From Hyaloscypha bicolor E (taxonomy: Eukaryota > Ascomycota > Leotiomycetes > Helotiales > Hyaloscyphaceae): DNA of 64,000 nt. A program made the translations under genes and the position numbers. Of the stretch, positions 19,201-32,700 are shown in pieces. The stretch covers positions 312,573 through 376,572 of the forward strand of contig NW_020194519.1 in NCBI RefSeq assembly GCF_002865645.1, given 5' to 3'. The notes beneath the pieces were generated by a model. It searched no databases, was not told the origin of the DNA, and was given only the letters and a program-made list of their open reading frames with translations. Position 1 is the first letter of the stretch. Each line of letters starts with the position of its first letter.

Positions 19201-21808
19201 AAGTTGAAGTTGTTGATATAGACTGGGTTGGGCTGGAGACCACGCTTGAACTAGATGTTGATGCCAGTGAGCTGGATGTTGCAGACGTTGAAACTGTAGA
19301 CAGTTGGGAGGCTGAGGAGTCTGAGGAGGTTAAGGAGGTTGAGGAGGTTGACGGATCTGAGGAGGTCGAGGATGTCGAGGAGGTCAAGGAGGTTGACGGA
19401 TCCGAGGATGTCGAGGAGGTCAAGGAGGTTGAGAGATCTGAGAAGGTCGAGGATGTCGAGGAGACTGAGGAGGTTGAGGAGGTTGCGGGATCTGAGGAGG
19501 TTGAGGAGGTCGAGGAGGCTGAAGAGGTCGAGGAGACTGAGGATGTCGAGGATGTCGAGGAGACTGAGGAGGTCGAGGATGTCGAGGAGACCGAGGAGGT
19601 GCTTGAGCTAGACACAATGGTGGAGCTGGAAGTCAGAACAGTAGAGCTAGACTGGGATGATGAAGTTGAAATCTTCGAGGTCGAAGAGCTGCTTGTGGCT
19701 GTGGTTGAAGTCGAAGCTTTTGACGAAGTGGTCGAAGATCCAGCTGGAGGCGCGATTGCGTAGAGCATATTATTTTCCGTTGTATAGACCCTGCGGTTTC
19801 CAAAAGACGGTCGCTGCATCTTGTTAAGTCGTCCAGTCGACCAACCGAGAGGAATTTGAACAAGAACTCCGTTCACAGGGACAGCGTGAAAGGCAACCAA
19901 GCCTGCGTTTACGTCAGACAGCCAAACCTGTGGCCATCAAGTTAGCTCCATTTGGTACGACTCATACGCGGCAAATAAAGGAAATTCAACTTACAACTCC
20001 AGAACCTGGTTGACCGTTTAAGCTAGTGACCGTTGGGTTTCCATTACAAGCGAAAGTGGTTCCCGTTGCTTGGATTTGTCCAGCCAGAGTGAAGTGTGGA
20101 TTGCCACTTCCATCCAATCCATAACTATAAGCATAGAGAGGACCTCCAGTGGGACAAAAGTAGAGGTAGCCGCCATCAATCGGAGAACTTCCAACGCCTC
20201 CGTAAAAAGAGCCCGAAGATACGGCAATTTGCTGCAGAGCTGTCCCATCGTCAGTATACTTGATTCACCAACACAGATGGGCATTCAAAAACATACTAGC
20301 ATCAGGAGGTGTACCAACGCCATTGTAGAAGCCACCAAGATTGTCGGCGTTCATGACATAGACCTGGGTAGACGTGTTAGCGCTGGGATTAATTTCGTGG
20401 GAGGTCATGAGATAGATTCCGTACAATGCCATCTTTACCAGAGGCAACAGCAATTCCGTTGACGCCTGCAGAGGGTGCATTGAACGTATTGCGGTCCAAA
20501 AGGGCGACACCTGCCGAAGCCATGTCTCGGTCACCTCCGTCTAGTTGGGTATCAAAATTGTAAGGCTCGAACCAATCTGCTTGTGTAAGGGAGCCAGAGC
20601 TGGGATCTACAGAGAATCTTGCTACGACTTGTTCGAGTGTGCTGGAGTACAATTTGCCGCTGAAAGGAGTCGTGCCTTTATTGATACCGGCGCCAACGCC
20701 ATTTCTGGATGGAGGGTAAGCCTATGGTCCGGGATAGATTTGGTATCAAACATACCCAGTAACGAAGTAAACGTTATTTCCATTCACGGCGAGACCCATC
20801 CCCCCTTGCCAGATGCCTGCTTTTCCGCCTGTTTGCTTCAAGTAGTTGTCTTGTTCCGCTGGGCCACCTGTGTATGTGCAGCCCCTGTTAGTATGCACTT
20901 CCAGTGACGGATAATGGTACAAGACAAGACTACTCACCGGGCGAGGCTACCATTGCCTGAATGTTACTGATAGTGGCAGTCAACCTATTAACTGACACGA
21001 GCATTCCTGTGTAGTTGAAATTATCGCAGTGGCCACCAAAACCAGCAATAATACTATTGCCAATCATTGCCAGACCAGGTCGCTGCAACAGAGTTCCACC
21101 AACAAAGTAGCGAGTGTGGTCGTTGTTAGCATAGTGGCCATCGATGATGATGGGGTAACCAGGAATGTCAGTCAACGCAGGTAGTTGGACGGCGTAGAAT
21201 TTGTATTGGCCTGAAATAGTGTCAGAATACATCACATAGGTCGGCAAACGTTATGAGAGGCTTCAAACGTACCAGCAAGGGTATTGACAGGGCCAGTTGC
21301 GGCGTTCTTGTATCCTTTAGAGAAGAAATACATGATGTCGGTACTCGGATCGATAATGGGTGTTCCTGTGATGCCAATCGTTGGCGAGATATCACCACAA
21401 CTGGAGTCGGAAGCCTGGAAAGGAGGGTCCAGAGTTCGTGAGAAGAGTAGTTGGCCAGAAATGCCATCTATGACTCGAACAATGTTTTTTTGTGATGCGA
21501 TAATAACCAGCTCATGGGAGTATCCAGTTGGCGTGTAGGTGAGAGGCTTGGCGCTGAAACCTTCACCAGCATTAGATGTGTATGTCCAAGCATGCCCGTA
21601 AGAGCTCAATGCTGTCGGGTCAATATTATGGTTGGGCATGTAGCCCGACTGGGCGGTATCCTGATATAAGTGAGCTTTGAGCCTCGCTGAGAGTGCCTTC
21701 CGTCAAACGACGTACCGCATCCTGGTACTCATCGGTAGAGCTGACTGCACCAGCGAGAGAGGGCAAGAACGCTGTGAGCGCAAAGCCTGCAATCGCTTGA
21801 AATCTCAT
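16237..21808 (-). CDS. Secreted fusion: beta-propeller + Ser/Thr linker + two WSC domains + multicopper oxidase
   Basis: Fourteen exons join in phase: 21808-21716, 21660-21273, 21210-20938, 20867-20756, 20704-20297, 20239-19995, 19927-18622, 18572-18467, 18409-17856, 17805-17731, 17681-17194, 17144-17011, 16960-16876, 16818-16237; about 1615 residues. Residues 1-21 form a signal peptide. To about 565 lies a PQQ/quinoprotein-like beta-propeller, then about 200 Ser/Thr-rich residues, WSC1 (about 777-865; [19 protein letters not shown]), WSC2 (about 885-975; [20 protein letters not shown]), a second Ser/Thr linker and a multicopper oxidase (about 1070-1615). All copper motifs are present: [36 protein letters not shown] with Met as likely axial ligand. 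GQYLDGFRG is Fet3/laccase-like. WSC domains bind glycans, so wall-tethered oxidation is inferred. Exon 5 needs a frame change near 20421-20430. The oxidase part has no start or signal of its own. Confidence 0.82.
19180..19760 (-). repeat. Low-complexity Ser/Thr-coding repeat inside the fusion gene
   Basis: The plus strand shows degenerate repeats of GAGGAGGTTGAGGAGGTCGAGGATGTC type; on the coding strand they give SSTSS / STSSVS runs of the mucin-like linker. Near-identical 9-30 bp units (19320-19610) show local expansion. Confidence 0.85.
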
Positions 21809-23640
21809 GGTAAAGAGTGGACGAACAAATTTTGTTCAAGAATTAGATCCTGCCCCGGAGACAAACTGAAAAAGACCGATAAAGAATGATGGGAAAGACT
21901 GAAGGGAGCGCAGGAAGGGGACTAAAAGGGAGTGGACAGGGAGGGCATGGTCCATCGTCGAAGGATCCAGGGGAAGATCCGATCCATCGTTGATAATGGG
22001 CGCCATTGACAGGCGCCACACTCATGTAGCCATGTAGCGTGTCATGCTGTACCGGGTAGTACTTCCCCCCTGGTTCGAAGCTAAAGTCACGATATTGGTA
22101 ACACCGCCCTAAAAACCTCGTTTATATCCCCAACATAGGGAATCCCAGGTGGTTTGAAGAGACTTTATTCGCTATCAACCCTTGGCAGGGCCCGTGCAGG
22201 CGTAGTGTTATTAATACCGTGATCTTAGCTTTGAACTAGGGGGGGATAGTAGAGGAGAGGAGGCTCAGGAGACCGTCCGTATCTGGGCAAAACTATCTGA
22301 TACTGGGAGGCGAATTATTGAGTGTTGCCGTGCTGGACGTGCGTGCCGCATCAATAGTAGTCCGAAGTCGAGCTGAGTTCTGAGCAAACCTGTGGCGAGA
22401 GGGGAGTGTCATGCTGTGGCTGAGACATCCCCTGTTTTTGTGAACGGGTCCCTTCAGGAACAACAAACTTCAGGCGACAATCAGCGCTAAAGTTGAAAGG
22501 GATGAACGTGCCGGTCCTTTCCTAATTCTACTTGAAATCAAATCGCGCCATCGCGTCATCCGCGCTCTCTGATTTGACGTTAAAGCTTAGCCCTTCAGCG
22601 CTTCTCGCCTAGTCCTCCCAGCACACACCAGCTGAGGGACTGGCCTTTGGTTTTGGTGGCTACTCTCTCTAGGCCAATCCAGTTCGGCTCCCGGCTTCAC
22701 GATCCGTTTCCCAAATTCCGGAAAGGTTGTTGAAATAATCGAGCGGTTGAAAATTCCTCGGGTTTTTTGTTGCCGTTCTTTTTTCACCGTGATTATCATC
22801 GGAGTCGAGTCAAAAACTTCTGAAAATTCCGAACTTCGGACTCCAACCGCCATACCTGCGTCTCAAGCCTCCTCGTAGCCGTCTCAAATTTAGAAAAAGT
22901 AAAAGCTTCAATTTCAGCACTTTTTGGAGGCTTGGCATCCCGGGCAAGATAAACAAAGACTGCACTTACTGGTTCTTGCCGAGGACTTGAATGTTTCACG
23001 TGACGTGCCCTATTCGCCCCTTGCATACGGCCCCAATCAAGCGCAATATTTTTTTTCCCCCCGTCCCTTCTCAAATATTATTCTAGCAGAGGCTGCAGAG
23101 CCAATAATTGGAACAAGGTCCTCAAAGATTGACTCAATTCCCTTGCGTCGAACGGAAATCAAGCTTGGAAAGGAGTTGGTTCGGAAAACTTTGGATAAAC
23201 TACTGGCAGGTCTAGCCTTTGGAACACTCAACACTGAAGTAATTTGTTTGCTGCCCGTTTCCAAATTTAGCTTGAGGGCTAATATCTTTATACTGACACT
23301 GAATAACATTCCAAAGGGGTTATTATTTGATTTCTTCCGAAGATGTTTTGGCTGCGCAAGGCTCGGCACGTGATGGAGACTGTTCAGCCACTTTCAGGCA
23401 TCAGCCACTTACTCGTTCCTCGTTACGGTTCGCAGAGGTCTCACTTTCACCCTTTTGGGAAGGGGGAGTCTGATGAGAATCGCACTTCATTCCCCCACTG
23501 AACGCATTGAGAGAGGAGAAAGGAGAAGAAGTAGTAGCTAAAACGACTGAAACGCCGGCTTGACAGGCGAAAGCAGTCAAGTGACAGCCAACCCCATGAG
23601 ACCCCAGCCAGCGCCGTCACAAAAATCGTGAAAACTTGCA
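21809..23640. other. Intergenic stretch before the AT-rich block
   Basis: The first several hundred bases upstream of 21808 should hold the promoter and leader of the fusion gene. No open frame has a recognisable domain; frames around 22587-23641 on both strands look like chance. CACGTGA-type motifs occur near 23000 and 23368. Confidence 0.45.
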
Positions 23641-24415
23641 ACTTTAAAATTTCAATAACTTTTTAAATAATTAAGTTATAAGCCTACTTTTTTTTAAACT
23701 ATAATATAAAAAAACACCTATATTTATAATACTTGAGCTAAATATTAAGAGTTTTTAAAATATAATAACTTTATATAAAGAATTAATTATAAAGCTTTAA
23801 TTTTTTAGGAAAAATCTTAATAAGAAAATAGTTTTATATTATAGTAGGAATTGGGCTGACATTTGGTATAATTACATGTTCTCACGTGATCTCTTAGTTC
23901 TTCTCTCCTTTTTGTATTTAACCTTTGCTTTTCTTATAAAAGAAATATTAAGTAATTTAATATATATTTTACTTATATAATATCTTCTTAATTCGTAAAT
24001 ATACTTATTTGATTTATTATTATATATTGTATTTCCTTAATTCCCTCTGTAATATATAAATAATATACTTAGAAATAAGCTATTTTTTTTCTTTTTCTCT
24101 TTATATATATACTTACTATTATATTTAACTTATAAAATTAATTTTATTTAATATTTAGTTAAAATAAATTATAAAAGTAATTCAAGAAATAAAAATATAT
24201 ATTATAGGATTTATAATTAATATATTTTAATTTTTTTAATAAAAAAATAAAACTTTTTTTTATATAAAGTATTTAAGAAATTATTTATATATATTATTAT
24301 ATTAATAACTTTTAATTAAATATAAGCCCTTAATAATTTCTTTTTATAAGAATTATTAAAATAAGAATTACTTTATTTTATTTTTTAATTATAAAGCCAG
24401 ATCTTATAATATTAA

Positions 24416-24684
24416 TATTAGTATAGCCATTCCTTTGGGAGTTATATATATAGTTACGGGATATAGGCAATGAGATATGGGATACGGAATATGGTTATGT
24501 AACCTCGTATCCTATTAGTAATTCGACTAGTAGACTAGACCCCTTTAGGCTTAGTAGATTTAGGGATTATATATTAATACTATAATACTATAATCCTTAC
24601 TTCTGAAGAATAACTTTACTAACCTTATATAAATAGTACTTCTATACCTATATAATAGTACTATATATTACTAGTAAACCAATA
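24416..24684 (+). repeat. 5' LTR of copia copy A
   Basis: 269 bp, matching 38237-38505 with mostly transition differences; preceded by ATTAA at 24411-24415. Includes the conserved stretch GAGTTATATATATAGTTACG. Confidence 0.88.
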
Positions 24685-27600
24685 CTAATTAGTTTGTATT
24701 TAAATTAGAATAAGGTCTATTTATATATATAAATTAGGAAGAATTAAGCTATACTTGCCTAAGATTCGGTTATTTAGGGGCAAAGCCATTATTCTAGTTA
24801 AAGAGGGAATAACTATTAATCCTATTACTTATAATTCGGTTATATAGGCAGGAAAGATACTTAATCTTACTAAGGTCTGATTATACTATATTAAAGGAAG
24901 GAATATCTATTAGTTCTATTACCTATAATTCGGTTATATAGGCAAGAAGGGTACTTGATCTTACTAAGTACTAAAACAGTTAGCTATTTGACTATCCTAT
25001 TCTATTCCTATTTAACTCTTATAAAACCCTTTTAAAAACTATTTTTTTTTGAATTCCTGGGGCTCTTGAGCTTTAGAACCATTAAGTTCTCCCGGAATCT
25101 CGATATTTTATTCTTTAAATTTTACTTTCTAAATTTCTTATTATAAATAAAATTTTTACTTTAAATATAATACCTTCTATAAACTACCTATCTTATAAAC
25201 CTACCCTTTTTATAAACTACTATATCTCGAACTGGGTATAAGCCTATAAAATATATAATAGTAAAATATACTATAATAGATAATTCCTTTATTAGATCTA
25301 TCTAATCTAATTATTCTATAGATAATAATAATTTTAAGGAATTAATAAGAAAATAGAAATATAGGATTAACCTGAACTTTACTAAGGCGGACGAAATAAC
25401 TAAATTCTTAGATACTAAGCTATTTTAATATTTTCTCTATAAAATAGTTAATAATAATTTTTAGGAGCTATTTAGATATAATTTCAAGAACTTTACTTAT
25501 TAAAGGAACTTTAATAAGTTTGAACTCCCGGAGATACTATATCTATATAAGACCTTTTAGTATAGTAGTATATTTATATAATAGAATAGTAATATTAATA
25601 CTATTATAAATACCCTATATACTATTATAAAAATAAAAAAATAATATATATAGTTAAATAAAAATATATTAGTAGTTAGACCAGATCTTATTAAGAGACC
25701 GATCCTATTAGGCTTTATTACTTTTATAAAGAATAAGTACCTAGAACCTATTATCTTTAATATTTCTATATTATTATTACTTCCTTTACTATTCCCTTTA
25801 CTATTATATTCTATATTTTTACCAGATTTATATACTAGTATAGAAACTCTAGAAGCAAATAGTATATTCCTACTATTACTATTATTATAACTATATTCGA
25901 ATAACTCCTAATTCCCTTTAATTATAAGACTTATTAGGAAAGTTACTAAGATCTATACTAAAGAGCAAAAATATAATAGATCTAATAGTAATTTTAATTA
26001 TAAACTTATTATTTTCCTCGATATCTACTAATATATAAAGCTTTTATAAGAGATACTAATACGAGCTTTTCCTACTATACTAAAGGAACTAGCTTAAGAC
26101 TACTTCTATAATAACTAGCTCTCTTAATATATATATAAAAAGGCTTATATTAATATTTATAGCTTTTTTAAAGGCCCTGGATTCAAATATCAGAATTTAA
26201 ATAAGTGAAATACTATTATATTAGCTTCTATAATAGCTAAATTTCCGGAAAAGATAATATTTGAGACTATTTAACTACTAATTAATAAACTATATTAACT
26301 ATAGTATAGTCTTATATTTAACTTATAAAATACCGAATTTCTCTATAATAAAATTATTACCTTTTACTAAGGCTCCCGGATATATAGATATATAATCTCA
26401 GACCCTCCTATAAATCTCGACTAACTTATTAATAAGCTCTAGTTATTTATTACTATATATAAGAGCAAATAATAAACTAATTCCTAAATCTTCTTTACTA
26501 ATTAATAATACTATTCTTAGAACTCTCCAAGCTATTATTTCTCCGGAAATTATTAATACGGACCTAGCTATAACTTTGGAACCCGTAATAACTACTCTAA
26601 GCCCTATAATTATAATAATTATATTCCGAAGTTATATTTTATATATAAGAAACCCGAATACCGCTTATAGAAATATATATTAGAGAAATAAAAGGCTAAG
26701 AAGACTTGATTTAGGAATAGAAATATCTATTAATTCAGATCCCGAAATACCTATAATTTTAATAAATGCTTTAGTAGTACTTATATATAGTATATTACTA
26801 AAGCTAAAGGTAAAGAGGGTAATAAGAGTAATAAGGACAAATTAGTAAATAATGCTTTTAAGGCTTTATTAATAGAAATAAATAAAAAAAAGAAATACTA
26901 TTTAGATTCCTACTTTATTTTAATTAAGAGCTTTTTAGCCGCTCCTGCCGCTTCTATTCTACTAATAACTATAGCTAATACCCTTATAAATAACCTTATT
27001 TCTCTTTCCCTTATATATTAGATAATAGGCAAAAACCATACCTTAAAGTCTATTAAACCCTTAATAGAAAATACCTAGACTTTTATAGTTAATAGTATAT
27101 TAAGATATAATACTTATTGCTTTTATAGAATCATAATTAATACTAGAGCCTCTAGATACTTAACTACTAGTTCTAACTAATTTCAAGCTCTCTAGTAGAT
27201 TAATAATAGTATTAAACTTAATAAAATTATTAAAGGTCAAATTAATATCTAGTTTAGTATTGGATTTATATTTTCTATTAGATTTATAATAGTAAGTATA
27301 CTAATTAGATAAGTATAATTCTATATTATATTTTTAAAGATTTTATTTTTATTTAGTTTGGCTAATATAGATAAGTTAGGAGTCTATTTTAATAATCTTA
27401 CTAATTACTTTATTACTTCTACCAGAAAATATATATTTATAGTATAATGTTTCGGATATTCTTTCCTGTTTTAGAATACTATACTATAAGGCTTTATTTC
27501 CGAATTCTTTACTTATAATTCCTGCTTTTTTATAGAGGTTAAATTATAATATCTATATTATTATTTTGGTTATTTATTTATTAGTAAGCTCCGAAATATA

Positions 27601-29381
27601 TTAGAATAAGCAGGCTATAATATTAATATAGAAGCCCTTAAGTATTTTATAAAGTACTATAAGTAATACCAGAAATATAGCTAATTACTCAGATAATTCA
27701 AGTTTAATCTAAGAGATAATATTAGCTTTAACTATTCTATTATTATTAATATTTTCTATATTTCCGGTAAGCCTATATTCTATATTATTAATAAAAGTAC
27801 TTAATATTAAGCCGGCTAATAGCTCTAGAATATTAGAATAATATATACCTGAGATATATTTAAGTAATACTAGATTAATAACTATTTAGGCCCTTTTAAT
27901 TAGATTATAGTAAATACCGGAAAGTAGTTTACTAGTAAAGAGTTTGCTTAGCTTATAAATACTATAGAAACTAAGGTTAAGATTATTCCTATAGAAGCTT
28001 ATAACTTTATTAGAATTATAGAATACTACTATAGCCCGATCTAATATATTTACCTTATTATTATAGCCAAAGTTAATGGAATTAATAAGGATACCGTATT
28101 TCAAATAGCTTTTAAGGCTATTAATAACTCTATAGGACCTAATGGTATTATTCTAACCCTTTTAGTTTATAGTACTTTACCTTAAATAACCGAATATAAT
28201 ATCCTATTATTTACTATATTATAATAATTAATAGTATTTAAGAAAGTAATAGTAGAAATTCAGAAGCTTTGAGCTAGATATTAAATTACTAATATTCTAA
28301 ATACCCGAAATAGTTCTAGTATTATTAATATCTATAAACTATCTCTAAATTCAAATATTCTCGTTTAATATAAAGGAAATACTAGTTAATCTAGTAATTG
28401 GAATAGACTATATAAGCTAGTAGCTATTAATAGGGAGAACTATATACTAGCTTTACTATATAGTAATATTACCTTTTATTTAACTTCTATAAAGCCCTTT
28501 TATATAGGAGATATTAAGGTTATTACTAATAGCTCCGAACCTGAATCTATTCCCGAACCTAATAATAAGACCAAAGGTAATACGGGTATAATTCCTTTTA
28601 CTATTTTTACTATTCTATTAAAGTATAGTAAAGGATATCCTTATAAGACCCCGGATATTATAATATTCCTATAGAATAATAAACTATATAAGAATTCCCG
28701 TTAAGTTAAAATTACTAGCTTCCTAGAAAAGAATATATTTGAGGTTATTTCTAGATCTCAGGTATTAAAGGAAATATATATTTTTAACTTCCGGTTTATT
28801 AATGAGATTAAGAATAAGGGTATAGAGAAAGAGCTTAAAAAGTCGAGACTAGTTATCTAAGCTTATAATAATAGTAAGAAATATATAATATTAATATAAT
28901 TACTTACTATCTAATATATTAGTTAGAGAATTATCCTTAGTATTACTACTATAATAATAAATATTATAGAATTATATTTATATAATATTTTATAAGCTTA
29001 TATCTAATTAATAACTTTACTTAATTATAATTTCTATATTAACCTATCCTATAAGCTTATTAGAGAGCTAAATCTAAAGGACAATTCTATTCTAAAGGTT
29101 ATAAAATTACTATATAGTATATCGGAAGCTAGAAACTACTAGTTTAAGACTTATTATTCCTACTATATTAACGAGCTTTCTATAGAATAGTCGACTTATA
29201 ACCCTTGCCTCCTTTATAGTAAATAACCCTTCGGAATTATTAGCCTTTAAACTAATAATACCTTATTTATTAGAACTAATAATTTTATAAAAGTAAAGTA
29301 ACTAAAGCTCTATAAGGCTAAGTTTTTGGCTAAGAAGTATAAATTTCTTACTTTTAACTATAATCTCAAGTTTAATAGAAA

Positions 29382-29679
29382 TGTAATATATACAGGGTCA
29401 CACGTGACTTAAAGGCATATAACAAACCTCGGATATTACAGGTATTAATTAAAGAGATCGGCGGCCCTTTAATATCCCAACTAACTACTATTTATATTAT
29501 ATATATTAGGCTTATAAATTATTAATTATATATATGCCATTAAGGCCTCCTATTTAGAGGGGGCTTCTCTAGACCTTATAGGAGAGACAGAGATTAGTTC
29601 TATACTGAATTTAATACTATAGTTTTATAATATACTAATTTATTCTATTATCTTATTACCTATTAACAAATACCTTATA
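29382..29679 (+). repeat. 5' LTR of nested gypsy element
   Basis: 298 bp, begins TGTAATATATACAGG, the TG end intact; contains CACACGTGAC. Ends ACCTTATA (CA probably mutated to TA). Confidence 0.88.
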
Positions 29680-29759
29680 AGCTAATCTCTCTACCCTTAA
29701 AGAAGATAGTTTAATAAGTAATTATATTTCGGAATCTACGAAATATATAACCCCTTGCC

Positions 29760-32700
29760 AAAGCTATTCCTATAAAAGAAGTCGACCAGATTAACTCCGA
29801 TATGGGTAATAGTAAAGGCTTATCTAATACTTTTAATAGGGCCCCTCAGGAGCCTCCAAAAGCCAGTAATAATAATAGAAATAATTCCGGTAATAATTAA
29901 GATACCGAGATTAATATCCAAATTACTGCCGCCCAAGCTATAGAATAGGGCTTATATACTAAAGTCGAAGCACTCTAACGAAAGCAAGAATTAGTAAATG
30001 CAATTAACTAGTATATCCTATAGTTAGAGTAATATAAGAGTACCCTCAGGAATACCTTACGGTTTACTATATCTCATAGAAACTCTATTTATAAATCTAC
30101 TTCCTCTTCCTTAGTAATTCCTACTAGGGAACTTTCTAAAATGGGATTAGAACCCACTCCCTTTCCTAATATAATAAGCTTTAAGAATAATCTCAATACT
30201 ATTCGTTAGAAGCTACTATATAATATCCTAAAAATATATTTAGACCAAAAGAAGCTTTTTAAGATCCGGACGCCTAACTTATATTATAGAAAGTTCCTTA
30301 AAAAATAGAGGATATTTATATCCTTCTAGGAAGCAGTCTTTAGAACCTAATCTTAGACTTATAATAGATACTTTTCTAGAATTAACTCTACTATAAATAC
30401 CCTTAGGAATAAACCTTATAATACTTGGGAAGCTATAATAAAGCAAAGCCTACTATTATATAAGGTCTATTAGGAGTAATTTAAGGCCTATTTAGCCAAT
30501 ATATTCTAAATACTTTAAACCCGTTAATAAGATGCCTTTAAGAAGCTCCGAGATCTTTATTAGAAAGATAGTAAGATAATTACTAAGTTATATACTCGGA
30601 TAATTAGTCTTAAAGTTAACTAGGACCTATACCCTAAACAGAACCGGATCCGGACTCTTAATACTACTTTATCTAACTATAAGACTTATTAGATACTTAT
30701 ATTTATTCTCTCAAAAAATAAAGTAATATCTGTTTCTAAATAGCTTAAGAAAACTTAGAAAGCAAAATATACTACTTATTCCAAATTAAAGAAAGTAAAG
30801 GCAAGAGAATCTAGTAAGAGTAATTCTGCCCCTAAGAACTCTAATTTAGCAAATTCTGATTTATAAGGCTATTAAAAAAGGAAAAATAAATTCCGAAAAT
30901 TATATAAGAAATCCTCAAGTAGTACTTCGGCCCCTTTAAGGCCTTAATAAAGTACTAGTTCTACTTCAGGTATAGTTTATTAGATTTATAAATAGAAAGA
31001 ATACTTCTTAGGAAATATAAAGTATTTCAAGTATACCAAATAGGCTCGGCAGAACCCTAATAAGGCCAAAACCATAGAAGAGTCAAGGTATTTATAAAAG
31101 CAGATTAATGCTATTACTATAGAGAAGTACTCTAGAAGAAACCCTCCTAAGAAATAGGGAAAAGAAAAGGCCAAATCTTAAATATTAATAATTTTAGCTA
31201 TAATAAAAAAGATATATTACTTTATATAACTATTTAAATAAGATTAATATAGCCAGAAATAGGTACCTCAGAAATATATAGCAGATTCGGTAATACCGGA
31301 TCAAACTATAACTTCCTTAATAATAATTAGATTTAAAGCTAGGGCTTTACTACCTTAGCTAAATATAACTAAGAATTTATAATCTTTTATAAAAATAGAT
31401 TTAAGGTCTATTAAGCCTATAATCTTAAGGTATTTATTATAAATAATTATAGTAAAATATATTTTTTTAAGCTCCGGTTCTATAGATATAAGAATATTAG
31501 CTCTTATAGCCTCGTCTTTAGTATAGAATTTTATGAAATAACCCTTATATAATATATAAATTATATTAAGAAATAATAAATATATATACTTATATAGCCT
31601 AATAATATTAAGATCCTAATACCAAAAGAGTTTAGTAAGAAGCTTAACCGGTATCCTGAACTAGTACCTTAAGTCTTATTCTTAATAAAAAGTAAATATA
31701 ACTATCTTAGATAATAGGCTTTATATATTTATAATAATTACTAGGTCTCTATTTTATTATATGGTTCTAATAATACTAAATAGGAGTTTTTAATATAGCA
31801 AATTAATACTTTCCGGAAAGGGGCCTTAGAAATACCTATCTATTTCCGAAATAATAAATATAAAGACTTTTCAGAAGTTTTTAACCCTAATAAAGCTTCG
31901 GAATTTCCTAATCTTAGTAGTATTAAATACTCTATTAATACAAATAGTATAGTCCCGTATAGGCCTTTATATAATTTATTAGAGACCTAACTAGAAGTAT
32001 TATATCTGTATTTATAGGATGTGTTTTATAAATATTAGATAAGGCCTAATAAAAGCCTAATAGAAGTACTTATTCTTTTTATTCCCAAAAAAGATAAAGA
32101 ACTATATCTTTATATTAATTATTATAAATTTAATTAAGTTATAATCAAGAATTAGTATCCGCTTCCTCTTATTAATAAGACTCTTAACCGGCTCCAAAAA
32201 GCCGAGATTTTTATAAAGCTAGATCTCAAGAATATATATTATTAGATAAGAATTTATAAAAGATATAAGTAAAAAACAGCTTTTAGGACCTACTATAGCT
32301 ATTTTAAATATCTTATAATACCTTTTGAGCTAGCTAATATACTAGCTATATTTTAAGTATATATTAATATTATATTTATAAGGCTCCTGGATTATTTTAT
32401 AGTTATTTATTTAAATAATATCCTTATTTATTCCCGAAATAAAGGTAAATACTATAATTATATTTACTAGATACTTACTAGGCTATATAAAAATAATCTA
32501 TTTTATAAACTCAGTAAATACGAGTTTAATATTAAGGAAGTCGAATTTCTGGGCTTTCTTATTAGAATAGAAAGTATTTATATAGATCCTAAACGGGTCT
32601 ATAATATTATTAAATAGCCAGAACTAAAATTATTTTATAATATCTAAGTATTTCTTGGATTTACTAATTTCTATTATAGGTTTATCTATTATTATTTTTA

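Noticed and set aside
19179..19763. Plus-strand Glu/Val repeat protein
   Set aside because: It is the antisense reading of the Ser/Thr-rich linker; the minus-strand frame is flanked by propeller and WSC domains.
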